The notes under the pieces: model-generated
The model's input: the letters and a program-made list of their open reading frames with translations, nothing else
What the model was told of the DNA's origin: nothing
Databases searched by the model: none
Assembly (NCBI GenBank): GCA_964515395.1
Contig: CAZERC010000011.1
Coordinates: 1-50,981, forward strand
Direction: 5' to 3'
From: UBA1876 sp964515395
GTDB taxonomy: Bacteria; Synergistota; Synergistia; Synergistales; Thermovirgaceae
Length of the DNA stretch: 50,981 bases
Shown here: positions 33,614-42,470 of the stretch, in pieces
Layout: each line of letters opens with the position of its first letter
Numbering within the stretch: the first letter of the stretch is position 1
Translations under genes and position numbers: made by a program

Positions 33614-35059
33614 ATGTCGGATTTCCAGATCACCGGAATCTCCTCCGGAATTGACTGGGGCAGCATCATCGACACGATGATGGAAAACAAACGGGCCGTG
33701 GAAGAGCAGTGGTATGAAGAGCAGGAACAGCTGGACACCAGGGCGTTGCTTTACGAGGAACTGGCCTCGAACCTGTCCAGCCTGCAGGGAAGTCTCGATC
33801 CCCTGAAGCGGGAGTCGACCTTTCTCGGTAAATCCGTAGAGGTGTCGCCCACGGCGGGGACGGCCGACCCCGTGGTCGTCACGGCATCTCCAGAGGCGGA
33901 AATCGGACGTTTCAACATCGACGTCACCTCGGTGGCCTCGAATCACCGCGTGGCCGGGGTCCGTTACGACGACGCCAACGCCGCCCTGGGCCTTGAAGGT
34001 TCCTTCGACCTTTCCGTCGGCGATTTCACCGTTACCGTCGACGTGTCTTCCGAGCAGAGCCTGAAGGATGTGGCCGGGACCGTCAATGCCGCCGTGGCGC
34101 AGCAGGCGGAGGAAGCGGAAATCGCCCCGCCCCTGTCGGCGCGGATCCTGGACAACACCCTCATTTTCGAGGCAAGGCAGACGGGATCGGAAAACGTGCT
34201 TTCCGTGACCGACAGCGACGGTCTTTTGGCGAACCTCGGCATCGTCGACGGAACCGGCAATTTCACCAATGTCCTCCAGGAACCGGCGGATGCGCAGATC
34301 ACCCTGGACGGCCTTGATGTGACCCGTTCGTCCAATACCATTGATGACCTCATCGAAGGTGTCACCATCGAGGTCACCGCACCCGGAAGTGCGCAGGTTG
34401 ACGTCTCCCTGGACGCGGAGCCCGCCGTCACCGGTGTGAAGTCGATGCTCGAGGCCTACAATGAAACCCTGGACTGGATCAATATCCGCCTTACCGAGGA
34501 ATCGGAGGAGGACCCTGAATCCGACGTGGAGAAGAAATGGGGCCTTCTCAAGGGCGACCGGCTCCTCTGGAGCTGCAAGCAGGACATGCGGAGCATCACC
34601 AGCAAAATACGTAACGATCTCGAGGGAGAATACAAGAGCCTGTCCTCCATAGGCATCACCACCGAATCGGTGGATTTCGGCAAAAGCGGCAAACTCCAGT
34701 TCGACGAATCGGCTTTCATGGAAGCCATGCTCGACGATCCCCGGGGGGTCGGGGATGTTCTCCGCTCCTTCGCCGAGGAAATGCAGGGATTCACGAAGCA
34801 GATGATTTCAGGCACCCCCGAAAGCGTGGGCGGGACCATGGTCAAGACGGGGACCATCATCAATCGCATTGATACCCTGGAGAAACGGTCCTCCCGGATT
34901 GACGAGCGGATCGCCGACTTCGAGGCCAGGCTGGAGATGGAACAGGCCTCGCTGGAAAAATTGTACGCCAACATGGAGACGCGTCTTTCGGAAATGAATC
35001 AACAGAGCTATTACTTCTCGGCGCTGCTCGATCAGGGGTTGTCCAATTCATCGGAATGA
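33614..35059 (+). CDS. fliD: Flagellar filament cap protein FliD
   Basis: FliD caps the filament and helps flagellin to fold. The 481-residue protein has the N-terminal FliD region (ISSGIDWGSIIDTMME, then a coiled coil), a beta-rich variable middle with the flagellin_IN-like repeat (ITLDGLDVTRSSNTIDDLIEGV), and the C-terminal region (EAYNETLDWINIRL to KLYANMETRLSEMNQQ). ATG 33614 has GGAAGGAG 8 bases upstream; GTG 33605 is the alternative. It is followed by fliK rather than directly by fliS. Confidence 0.94.
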   Translation: MSDFQITGISSGIDWGSIIDTMMENKRAVEEQWYEEQEQLDTRALLYEELASNLSSLQGSLDPLKRESTFLGKSVEVSPTAGTADPVVVTASPEAEIGRFNIDVTSVASNHRVAGVRYDDANAALGLEGSFDLSVGDFTVTVDVSSEQSLKDVAGTVNAAVAQQAEEAEIAPPLSARILDNTLIFEARQTGSENVLSVTDSDGLLANLGIVDGTGNFTNVLQEPADAQITLDGLDVTRSSNTIDDLIEGVTIEVTAPGSAQVDVSLDAEPAVTGVKSMLEAYNETLDWINIRLTEESEEDPESDVEKKWGLLKGDRLLWSCKQDMRSITSKIRNDLEGEYKSLSSIGITTESVDFGKSGKLQFDESAFMEAMLDDPRGVGDVLRSFAEEMQGFTKQMISGTPESVGGTMVKTGTIINRIDTLEKRSSRIDERIADFEARLEMEQASLEKLYANMETRLSEMNQQSYYFSALLDQGLSNSSE

Positions 35060-35060
35060 G

Positions 35061-35088
35061 TCAATAACGCCGCCTGAACTGCCGATAC
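35061..35088 (+). promoter_or_regulatory. Weak sigma-28-like promoter candidate before fliK
   Basis: TCAATAAC, 12 bases, GCCGATAC. The -10 part matches the sigma-28 consensus GCCGATAA in seven of eight positions; the -35 part is poor and spacing is 1 base long. The start of fliK is 47 bases downstream. Confidence 0.25.
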
Positions 35089-35135
35089 TCAAGTAGAGAG
35101 CACGAAATGTCACCGGAAACGGGAGGATCCCGACA

Positions 35136-36767
35136 GTGAAAATCAACGATCTCATCGCCGATATCCGAGGGAATGCCAAAATGGCGCAGCAATCCAGGCA
35201 AAAAACACCAAAGGGGAAGGATTCGCGGAAAGCCGCGGACTTCACCTCCGCGCTCAAAGACGAGATCCAGATCAAAACGTACAAGGCCGGAGGCGGCGAA
35301 TCCGGCTCCGCTGAGACCGCCCGTGGCATCTCCGGCGGGCTTGCATCGGGCCGGCTGGATTCCAGGACCCTGGATGCCCTTGCCGAGCGACTCGCCGAGA
35401 AGGCCGACTGGCTGCCTAAAAAAGGAATTTTCCCCGAAGGCGCGGGGAAAACCGGAAACGTCGCCGTATCCGGGGAAATGCCGGAATTGACACCGAAAGA
35501 CAAGGTCAAGGGGCTTTTGCGGCTCTGGAAGGACCTTCAACAGGGCTCAACACCGCCCGGTGGCGTTGAGCCGGAAGGAGAAAAGTCAGGTCCGGCCCCG
35601 CGAACGAAAGGGCCCCTCGAGATCACGGAAGACCTTTCATCGCCGGCCCATGGCGATCCTTTCGGTGCAGCCGCGGCTTCCGTCGTTTCCTCGGGCCGGG
35701 ACGGCGCCGAAGGCGGTTTCCCTGTTGCCGAAAACCAGCAGCAGGGCGAAACGGGAAAGGAAGCGACGGGGACCGCGGGAGACCAGGCTGAAAGGGGTTC
35801 TGAACGTTTTGCGAGGGGCTTCCGGTCTGGACAGGCCCTTGACGGTGCCTATGCTGTGCGGGTTGAAGGATCGGAGACGGCGAAGACCGCCTTTGCACGG
35901 GCGGAGATCCGCCGCCGGTTTGAGGCCCTGATGCGGGAGCATTCCATCGGCCCGAAAGGTGAAGGGACGCCGGAAGACCAAAAAGCCAGGGATCCGGTGT
36001 CCCGGCCGGAGGCTGATATCGTAACGCGACGCAGGGGGACCTCCGCTTCGAACCCCGGAAATCCTGTTGAATCCGCGAAAACCGTGAAAGCGCCCGAATC
36101 GGGTGCCGGACGTCCCGGATCGGGCGTCACCCCGGGTCTGCAGGAAGGCGGAACTCTCCAGGGTGGCGGAAAAACGTCGCCCCGGCCGGAGGCCTTTTCG
36201 GGAAAAGGTCCTGACGAAACGGCCGAAAGTTTGCGGGCCCGCGATGCCGGGCGCAGCGACAAATCGCAGTCAATGCCAGGTGAAACGGCCGCCGCGGCCG
36301 GTCTTGGGGCATCCAGGAATGCGACGGGCCAGGCAGCTGACGTCGATCGGGCTGCAGCCTTGTCCCAGGGGATGGCCCGGGTCATCGAGGTCATCAAAGA
36401 GCGTGACGGCCACAAGGGCCGGATGATGCTGGAGCCGCCTGAGCTGGGCAGCGTGAAGATAGAATTGCAGTCCTCCAGGGACCAGGTCCAGCTGCATCTC
36501 GTCGTCGAAAACGCCCAGGCCAGGGAAATGATCGACCAGTCCCTGGACATGCTCCGTCAGTCCCTTGCAAGACAGGGCCTCACTCTTGCGGAAACCACCG
36601 TCGATGTAGGTGGCGGCGGAAGCAGTGACCAGACCGCATGGGAGCCTGGCCAGGCACAGGGAACCGGCGGCGGCGAACCGGGCACAGAAGGCGACGAGTC
36701 CCTGGTCCCGGAAGAGGTCGTGGCGAGGCTCGATATCGAAAAGGGCCTGTTGAACTGGATCGCGTAG
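35136..36767 (+). CDS. fliK: Flagellar hook-length control protein FliK
   Basis: FliK measures hook length and switches the export gate to filament substrates. The 543-residue protein has a long low-complexity middle rich in Gly, Glu, Pro and Lys (about 50-400), which serves as the ruler part in this family, and a C-terminal hook-control domain (about 405-500) with the conserved MLEPPELGSVKIELQ and LHLVVENAQAREMIDQSL. The GTG start at 35136 has GGGAGGATC upstream. Its usual neighbours flgD and flgE are absent. Confidence 0.92.
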   Translation: MKINDLIADIRGNAKMAQQSRQKTPKGKDSRKAADFTSALKDEIQIKTYKAGGGESGSAETARGISGGLASGRLDSRTLDALAERLAEKADWLPKKGIFPEGAGKTGNVAVSGEMPELTPKDKVKGLLRLWKDLQQGSTPPGGVEPEGEKSGPAPRTKGPLEITEDLSSPAHGDPFGAAAASVVSSGRDGAEGGFPVAENQQQGETGKEATGTAGDQAERGSERFARGFRSGQALDGAYAVRVEGSETAKTAFARAEIRRRFEALMREHSIGPKGEGTPEDQKARDPVSRPEADIVTRRRGTSASNPGNPVESAKTVKAPESGAGRPGSGVTPGLQEGGTLQGGGKTSPRPEAFSGKGPDETAESLRARDAGRSDKSQSMPGETAAAAGLGASRNATGQAADVDRAAALSQGMARVIEVIKERDGHKGRMMLEPPELGSVKIELQSSRDQVQLHLVVENAQAREMIDQSLDMLRQSLARQGLTLAETTVDVGGGGSSDQTAWEPGQAQGTGGGEPGTEGDESLVPEEVVARLDIEKGLLNWIA

Positions 36768-36791
36768 TTCGCCGGAAAGGAGAGGAACACG

Positions 36792-37238
36792 GTGTCCGCC
36801 AAAAGCGATACGGTACGTCATCAATACCTGCATCAGAAAGTTCTCACGGCGTCTCGGGAGAAGCTCCTGCTTCTGACCTTCGAGATCGCCATCGACGCCT
36901 GTTCGAAAGCCGAGGAAACGGTCCGGATCTCCGACTTCCAGGGGACCAACGAGGCGCTCAAGACGGCACAGCAGGCCATCAGGGAGCTCCAGTTCGCACT
37001 GCGTCCGGACAAGGCCGAGGAACTGGCCGACAACCTGAACAGGCTCTATGACTTCATGCGCCAGGAGCTGATCGAGGCGAATGTGGAAAAGAATGCCGAA
37101 AAGATCGCAAATGTCCGTACCATGCTCGAAGATTTGTCGGGAGCCTGGCGCGAGGCCGTCGAGGCCGCCGCGCAGGAAAACCCGAACTCTTCTGCCGGGC
37201 GGGAAATGGTCGGCGGCGCCCTGGACATTTCCTACTGA
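36792..37238 (+). CDS. fliS: Flagellin export chaperone FliS
   Basis: FliS binds flagellin in the cytoplasm and keeps it unpolymerised until export. The 148-residue, all-helical product matches FliS: HQYLHQKVLTASREKLLLL near the start, the NLNRLYDFMRQELIEAN helix (the family LYxYxxxxL-type region), and TMLEDLSGAWREA. The GTG at 36792 has GGAGAGGAAC upstream. It ends the + strand operon before a terminator shared with flgK. Confidence 0.92.
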   Translation: MSAKSDTVRHQYLHQKVLTASREKLLLLTFEIAIDACSKAEETVRISDFQGTNEALKTAQQAIRELQFALRPDKAEELADNLNRLYDFMRQELIEANVEKNAEKIANVRTMLEDLSGAWREAVEAAAQENPNSSAGREMVGGALDISY

Positions 37239-37265
37239 ACCTCAAGGCAAAAAGACATAAGACAT

Positions 37266-37297
37266 AAAAAAGAGGCCCCGGTTCTTTCCGGGGCCTC
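37266..37297. terminator. Rho-independent terminator between fliS and flgK
   Basis: GAGGCCCCGG - TTCTTT - CCGGGGCCTC, a perfect 10-base stem. Six A residues directly before it on the + strand give a T6 tail for transcripts of flgK (- strand). On the + strand the tail CTCTTT is weaker, so it may act in both directions. Confidence 0.85.
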
Positions 37298-37317
37298 CTC
37301 TTTCGTGTCTTCAGACG

Positions 37318-39783
37318 CTACCTTCCGGTAATGCCCATCCTGCTGATGACCGTGTCCAGAAGCTCGTCCAGGACGGTGACGTACCTGGAGATCGCCTTGT
37401 AGGACTGCTGGTACTGCACCAGGTCCATCATCTCCTCGTCGATGTTGACGCCTGATACGGATTGCCGCTGGGTATCGATCTGTCCCAGCAGGGTCTGCTG
37501 GTTTTCGTCCATTACGGCGGACTGGCGGCTCTGGGAGCCCAGGGTGGAGACGAAGGACGTGTAATGGTCATCGATGGTGGCCGACCCGTCGTTGTAGATG
37601 GGTTTTTCAAAAAGGCCAAGCATTTCCAGGGCGATGCTTCCATCGCCGCTTCCGCGCGAGTGCCCCGTCCCGTCCCCTGCGGCGGCGGACAGAAGGCTTG
37701 AGTCCTCGAGAAGGTCCCCGTTGATCCGAAGGGACGAGGCCGCCCCGGCAGGCGTCGTCAGCGGTTCGAAGAGGTTGGTTCCCGTCAGGCCGCTGTTTGC
37801 ACCTGCGCCGTGCCCCGAGGCGTGGACGGCGTTGAAGCGGTCCGAGAAGATCTTGGCGAAATTGTCCAGAAAATTGAGCATCCCCGTGATGACGTCGTCC
37901 CGCGAGGAAAGGAGCCCCGCGATGTACCCGTTCTGGAGGTGCCGCTCGACGCGTATCTCCGCGGATCCGGTGCCGTTGAGCTTGAAATGCACACCGTCGA
38001 GGACGGTCTGCATCGTGTCGGCCCTGTAGTCGTTGTAGCTTGTCACCAGCCGGGCCTCGGAGAACTCGTTGACGGAGGAGAGGTAGGTCATGCCGTCCAC
38101 GGCGAAACGGGCGTCCCGCGAATAGGTAAGCACACGGGTTCCGTCACCGCCGTCGACGAGGCCGAGCGAGGCGGCCACGGACATGGACTTGCCCTCCATG
38201 GACCCCACGTTGATGCGGTACTTTTCGCCCACCATGTGGCTCTCAAGCCTGAGGTAAAAGGTGCCGTCCGTGGCCTCCTCGACGGAAGCCGTCAGCCATT
38301 CGCCCGGTTCGTCGGGCGATCCCTCCTCCGCCCCGAAGGCGCTGTTGATCTTGTTGGCGATGGTCTGGAGGGAATCCTCCTCGGTGACTTCGATGCCGAC
38401 CCTGGGTGTGGGGGCGCCGACGCCGAGTTTTGAGACCAGGTCTCCCTCGATGTCCGTGAAAGACAGCAGGTGCCCCTCGGGGTTCTGGAAGGAGATTTTT
38501 CCTCCCTCCACCGTCGCGACGGCGGGGACGCCGTTGGTGGTGTCGTTGACGTAGTCGGCTAGATCCTGCAAGGTGAGTTGGCTTCCGACGCCGTTTCCAT
38601 CAATAGTCCATTCAGGTGGTGCGGCGGTATCATCCCATTTGATCTCGATGACCTTTTCGGCCTCGCCGGTGGCCACGCGGAAGGCGTAGCTCGTGGGTGA
38701 GCCCGTGGCGGAAGGATCGTCCAGGACAGTGCCGCCTGCGATCTCCTTTGACGTCGCCACGAGGCCGCTTGTGCCCACCTGGAGGCTGAAACCGCCCGTC
38801 ATGCCCAGCGCCTCCGTCGCGGATTCATAGCCTCCGCCGGTGTCGGTCCCGACGGCCCACCGGGTTTGTGAGGCGGTGCGCTCCACGTCGAGAGCGTGAA
38901 TGCCCTCGGCGGCGCCCCGCTCGATGAGACATTCCGCCACTTCCGGCCTGTCCACGGCCTTGAAGAGGTTTTCCTCCACCTGGACGTCGTAAAACCCGCC
39001 GTTGCCTTCCTGGGGCACCAGCACCAGGTGACGGGTTTCCTTGCCCTGGACGAGATGCTTGCCGTCCAGGGAGACGACGAAATCGCCGCGCTGCGAGTTG
39101 TAGGAGGCCGCGATGTTGGCCAGCCTGGCGAGCTGTTCCACCAGCAGGTCCCGTTTGTCCATGAGGTCGTTGGGCGTATTCCCCATGGCCTGGACGGTCT
39201 TGATCTGGGAGTTCAGCGCCGCGATCCTGTCGATGAGGTCGTTGGCCTCTTCCACCTTGAGGGCGATCTCGTCGTTCAGGGACGTTCGGAATTCCGAAAA
39301 ATTCGAGTCGATCTGTCCCAGGAGGTGAGAGAAGTTGTCCGCCTCCTGGAGGAGGTTTTCCCGGGTGCTCGCGGAATCGGGACGCTTCTGGAATTCCTGG
39401 AGGGCCTGGTTGAAGGAATCGAGCGCCGAGGACAGTCCCGAGCCCGAGGGTTCCCCCACGAACATCTCCAGGTACTCCATGGACCTCGTCATGGCCTCCC
39501 AGAAGCCCCCCTCGATGGATTCCTGACGGAACTGGGCATCCAGAAACTCGCTGCGAATCCTCCGGATGGCGTCGATGCCCACCCCGGTCCCGATCTGGCC
39601 GGGCTGGCCCGAACCGTTCATTCCCGGAGCCGTAAAGGGCGTCGTCGGCGAGGCCTCCACGCGCTGCCTTGAATATCCCTCCACATCGGCATTGCTGATG
39701 TTGTGTCCCGCCGTCTCGATGCCCTGGCGGAAATAGCTCATGGCTCTTCGGGCGATTTCGAGCCCGGAAAAGGTGTTGGACAT
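37318..39783 (-). CDS. flgK: Flagellar hook-filament junction protein FlgK (enlarged)
   Basis: FlgK is the first junction protein (HAP1). N-terminal signature: FSGLEIARRAMSYFRQG, HNISNADVEGYSRQRV; C-terminal end: GVNIDEEMMDLVQYQQSYKA and the helix to the stop. At 821 residues it is well above the usual 450-650; the extra part is a beta-rich region of about 300 residues (around 330-640) that resembles flagellin_IN-type inserts (LTLQDLADYVNDTTNG, SLQTIANKINSAFG). The start at 39783 has GGAGGAA upstream; the frame extends 35 codons further. Divergent from flgA. Its partner flgL was not found in the window. Confidence 0.94.
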   Translation of the reverse strand: MSNTFSGLEIARRAMSYFRQGIETAGHNISNADVEGYSRQRVEASPTTPFTAPGMNGSGQPGQIGTGVGIDAIRRIRSEFLDAQFRQESIEGGFWEAMTRSMEYLEMFVGEPSGSGLSSALDSFNQALQEFQKRPDSASTRENLLQEADNFSHLLGQIDSNFSEFRTSLNDEIALKVEEANDLIDRIAALNSQIKTVQAMGNTPNDLMDKRDLLVEQLARLANIAASYNSQRGDFVVSLDGKHLVQGKETRHLVLVPQEGNGGFYDVQVEENLFKAVDRPEVAECLIERGAAEGIHALDVERTASQTRWAVGTDTGGGYESATEALGMTGGFSLQVGTSGLVATSKEIAGGTVLDDPSATGSPTSYAFRVATGEAEKVIEIKWDDTAAPPEWTIDGNGVGSQLTLQDLADYVNDTTNGVPAVATVEGGKISFQNPEGHLLSFTDIEGDLVSKLGVGAPTPRVGIEVTEEDSLQTIANKINSAFGAEEGSPDEPGEWLTASVEEATDGTFYLRLESHMVGEKYRINVGSMEGKSMSVAASLGLVDGGDGTRVLTYSRDARFAVDGMTYLSSVNEFSEARLVTSYNDYRADTMQTVLDGVHFKLNGTGSAEIRVERHLQNGYIAGLLSSRDDVITGMLNFLDNFAKIFSDRFNAVHASGHGAGANSGLTGTNLFEPLTTPAGAASSLRINGDLLEDSSLLSAAAGDGTGHSRGSGDGSIALEMLGLFEKPIYNDGSATIDDHYTSFVSTLGSQSRQSAVMDENQQTLLGQIDTQRQSVSGVNIDEEMMDLVQYQQSYKAISRYVTVLDELLDTVISRMGITGR

Positions 39784-39921
39784 GGCCAATTCCTCCGATG
39801 ATAAAAGTAGGGAGCTTTGATTTGCCCGTAAACCGGTGGTCCCGTTTAACGTATCGGACATCCGGGATGTACAAAACAGGGTGACCACGGCGCCCGGGGG
39901 CAGGAAATCCCGGCATGCTGA

Positions 39922-39952
39922 CTATAATAACGTTTTTTATAGTGGTATTATA
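39922..39952. promoter_or_regulatory. AT-rich promoter/operator island between flgK and flgA
   Basis: Contains CTATAA (39922-39927) and TTATAG (39937-39942) as an inverted repeat, and TATAATA / TATTATA (39923-39929 and 39946-39952) as another. TATAAT -10 elements therefore occur on both strands. TATAATAACG (39923-39932) equals the reverse complement of 26807-26816 in the fliP leader. Confidence 0.5.
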
Positions 39953-39973
39953 AATAAAATAGAGGAGGAAGGC

Positions 39974-40711
39974 ATGACGATGAAAAAAACGGCGATGGGT
40001 TTTCTGGTCCTGTGTCTTGTCGCCTGCGCCGCACCCGCCAGGGGAGCGGCCTATCCTCCCGTGCACCTCGAGGGCGTGCAGGTTTCCCGCGATGACGGAG
40101 CGTCCTTTCTCATGGAACTTCTCACGACGGCCTACGGCGGGAAAACGCCCTTCAGCCGCATCGTCATGGAACCTGAAGTCTTCGGTGTCTTCGGGGAGAT
40201 TGTCACTCCCGACAAGCTCACGCCGGGGAGTCCTTCGGCCACTTTCCGGGTCAAAACCGGAAGCGGCAGGATCCAGGCGGTGACGGTCCGCTTCGAATGG
40301 CATGCCCCGATGGTGGTGGCGACGCGGGAAATAGCCCGCGGGGAAATCATTCCCGCCGAGGCCCTGGATGTCCGTGTAGCGACCTATTCAAGAAGCGACG
40401 GGCGGGTTTTTGCCGATATCTCCGGACTCGAGGGCACGAGGGCGTCAAGGAGGATCCGTGCCGGATCGGCCCTTTCACACAGGGACGTGGATGTGGTCTA
40501 CCTCGTCGAGCGGAGGGACCCCGTGATGGTCCTTGCCAGAAGCGGATTTGTGACGGCCAGCCTCGAGGGAGTCGCCCTCGAGGGCGGCGACAGGGGGGAC
40601 CTCATAGAAGTCCGGATTCCCAGGTACAGAAACGACCGTCTTGCCGTCATCACTGGCAGGGGAAAGGTGGAGCTCGTCGGCACGCAGGTCGGGCGGGAGG
40701 GAGTGAAATGA
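39974..40711 (+). CDS. flgA: Flagellar P-ring assembly chaperone FlgA
   Basis: FlgA is the periplasmic chaperone needed for FlgI ring assembly. The 245-residue protein has a SAF-domain-like region (REIARGEIIPAEALDVRVA, then RRIRAGSALSHRDVD) and the closing domain NDRLAVITGRGKVELVGTQ, as in FlgA. The signal sequence LCLVACAAPARG contains the string LVAC, a possible lipobox at C18, unusual for FlgA; cleavage at ARG|AA is the alternative. ATG 39974 has GGAGG 5 bases upstream. It ends in an ATGA overlap with flgH. Confidence 0.88.
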   Translation: MTMKKTAMGFLVLCLVACAAPARGAAYPPVHLEGVQVSRDDGASFLMELLTTAYGGKTPFSRIVMEPEVFGVFGEIVTPDKLTPGSPSATFRVKTGSGRIQAVTVRFEWHAPMVVATREIARGEIIPAEALDVRVATYSRSDGRVFADISGLEGTRASRRIRAGSALSHRDVDVVYLVERRDPVMVLARSGFVTASLEGVALEGGDRGDLIEVRIPRYRNDRLAVITGRGKVELVGTQVGREGVK

Positions 40712-41280
40712 TCATGAAAAAGATCGGGGGAATCCTTTTCATCCTTTGCATGTTTGTCTCTGCGGCCGGTGCGGAGTCGCTCTGGTCCGGCGGTTCGTCC
40801 CTGGTGGCGGATCACAGGCCGGACCAGGTGGGCGACATCGTCACCGTGGAGGTTGCCGAAAAGACCAGCACGGAAGACACGTCGGAAACGGAGCTGGAAA
40901 AGGACAGCAGCCATTCCGTTTCGGACGGTCTCGGGATTCTTGATTTTATCAGGGCCCTGGGGTTCGACTCCTCGAGCAGCATGAGCGGCGACGGGTCCAG
41001 GGAGAGAACCCACAGCGTGAACACCACCATCACCTGCACGGTCACCGAAGTCCTTCCGGGCGGCAACATCCGCCTCGAGGGCAGGCGGGATTTCCTGGTG
41101 CAGAAGGAAACCATGACACTCAAGCTCAGCGGCCTCGCCAGGCCGCAGGATGTGGGGCCGGACAACGTGATACCAAGCGACAGGCTCGCCGACGTCACCG
41201 TCGAGGTGGAGGGTATCGGCAGCATCAGCGACATACAGAAGCCCGGATTCCTGACCAGGCTCTTCAACATCATTTTCTGA
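40708..41280 (+). CDS. flgH: Flagellar L-ring protein FlgH
   Basis: FlgH forms the ring in the outer membrane, so its presence shows a diderm cell. The 190-residue protein has the mature start SLWSGGSSLVADHRPDQVGD, then VTVEVAEKTSTEDTSE and TVTEVLPGGNIRLEGRRDF, and ends LADVTVEVEGIGSISD. The signal peptide lacks a clear lipobox (FILC at residue 14 has Leu before the Cys), although FlgH is usually a lipoprotein; cleavage at AGA|ES fits signal peptidase I better. The start overlaps the flgA stop. GGGAGGGAG lies upstream. Confidence 0.94.
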   Translation: MIMKKIGGILFILCMFVSAAGAESLWSGGSSLVADHRPDQVGDIVTVEVAEKTSTEDTSETELEKDSSHSVSDGLGILDFIRALGFDSSSSMSGDGSRERTHSVNTTITCTVTEVLPGGNIRLEGRRDFLVQKETMTLKLSGLARPQDVGPDNVIPSDRLADVTVEVEGIGSISDIQKPGFLTRLFNIIF

Positions 41281-41305
41281 TCCTGAAGCAGGGAGCGTAT
41301 TGATC

Positions 41306-42457
41306 ATGAAGAAACCGGATCATCAGCGAAGACGGTCAAAAGGGACGACGGTCCTTTTCGGTGCGGTTCTTGTGTGTTCCGTCCTGTGTCTTTCGGCTTT
41401 CAGCCTTCCGGCGGCAGCCCAGGTCCATCCCATGACGCGGCTCAAGGACATCGGGCGCTTCGAAGGCGTGAGACCGAACCAGCTCGTCGGCATGGGGCTC
41501 GTGATGGGACTTCAGGGGACGGGCGACAGGGGGGACCTGGTGGAGGCGATGCTGGGGAACCTGATGGAAAATTTCGGGATCACAATGAGCCGAAGCGACC
41601 TCAGGAGCCGCAACGCCGCCGTTGTGAACGTCACCTGTGAACTTCCGCCCTTTGTCAGGGCCGGTGAACAGATCGACGTGACGGTGAGTGCCGCAGGGGA
41701 TGCAAAAAGCCTCGAAGGCGGAGTGCTCCTCCAGACACCTCTCAAGGCGGCCAACGGCCAGGTCTACGCCGTCGCCCAGGGGCCGCTTTCCATCGGAGGG
41801 TTTTCCGCAGAGGCCGCCGGTTCCAGGGTGTCGAAAAACATGACGAACACGGCCCGGATCCCCAACGGGGCCATCGTGGAACGGGAAACGTCCTGGCAGG
41901 CCGGAAGTGGTGACTCGATCCGCTTTTTCCTCCGACGGCCCGATTTCACTACCGCCGACAGGGTGGCTTCACGGATCAACGACCGGTACGGCCCGATCGC
42001 AGTCGTCACCGACGCCGGGTGCGTCGAGATGCGGCTGCCGGCCGAATACGGCGGCAATCCGGCGCGGTTCATCGCAGCGGTGGAGACCGTTGAAGTCAGG
42101 CCCGACGCACTGGCCAGGGTCGTCGTCAACGAACGCACCGGAACGGTCACCATGGGAGGGAACGTGCGCATCAGCGAAGTGGCCGTCGCCCACGGGAACC
42201 TCACCGTCACCGTCAAGGCCCGACCCTTGGTCAGCCAGCCCGAACCTTTTTCCCTGGGAGAAACCGTCACCGGGGAGCGGGCCACCATCGCGGCCGAAGA
42301 GGAACAGGGCCACCTGACCCGCATGGAATCCACGGCCACGGTGCAGGACGTGGTGGAAAGCCTGAACACCCTGGGAGCGACGCCGAGGGACATCATTACC
42401 ATCCTGCAGGCCATCGACCAGGCTGGAGCCCTTCAGGGCGAGCTTGTGGTGATGTAG
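41306..42457 (+). CDS. flgI: Flagellar P-ring protein FlgI
   Basis: FlgI forms the periplasmic P ring. The 383-residue protein has a signal peptide (basic start, LFGAVLVCSVLCLSAF, cut near AAA|QV) and the family start RLKDIGRFEGVRPNQLVGMGLV, then GLQGTGDRGD. The C-terminal region holds ATVQDVVESLNTLGATPRDIITILQAI, the conserved FlgI end. ATG 41306 or TTG 41300 are possible starts; CAGGGAG lies 5 bases before the TTG and 11 before the ATG. Confidence 0.96.
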   Translation: MKKPDHQRRRSKGTTVLFGAVLVCSVLCLSAFSLPAAAQVHPMTRLKDIGRFEGVRPNQLVGMGLVMGLQGTGDRGDLVEAMLGNLMENFGITMSRSDLRSRNAAVVNVTCELPPFVRAGEQIDVTVSAAGDAKSLEGGVLLQTPLKAANGQVYAVAQGPLSIGGFSAEAAGSRVSKNMTNTARIPNGAIVERETSWQAGSGDSIRFFLRRPDFTTADRVASRINDRYGPIAVVTDAGCVEMRLPAEYGGNPARFIAAVETVEVRPDALARVVVNERTGTVTMGGNVRISEVAVAHGNLTVTVKARPLVSQPEPFSLGETVTGERATIAAEEEQGHLTRMESTATVQDVVESLNTLGATPRDIITILQAIDQAGALQGELVVM

Positions 42458-42470
42458 GGGGGAAACTGAC

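Noticed and set aside
38825..40303. 492-codon open frame on the - strand over flgK 5' end and flgA
   Set aside because: It is in a different frame from flgK on the same strand and antisense to flgA; its translation is Arg/Gly/His-rich and has no homology that I can see.
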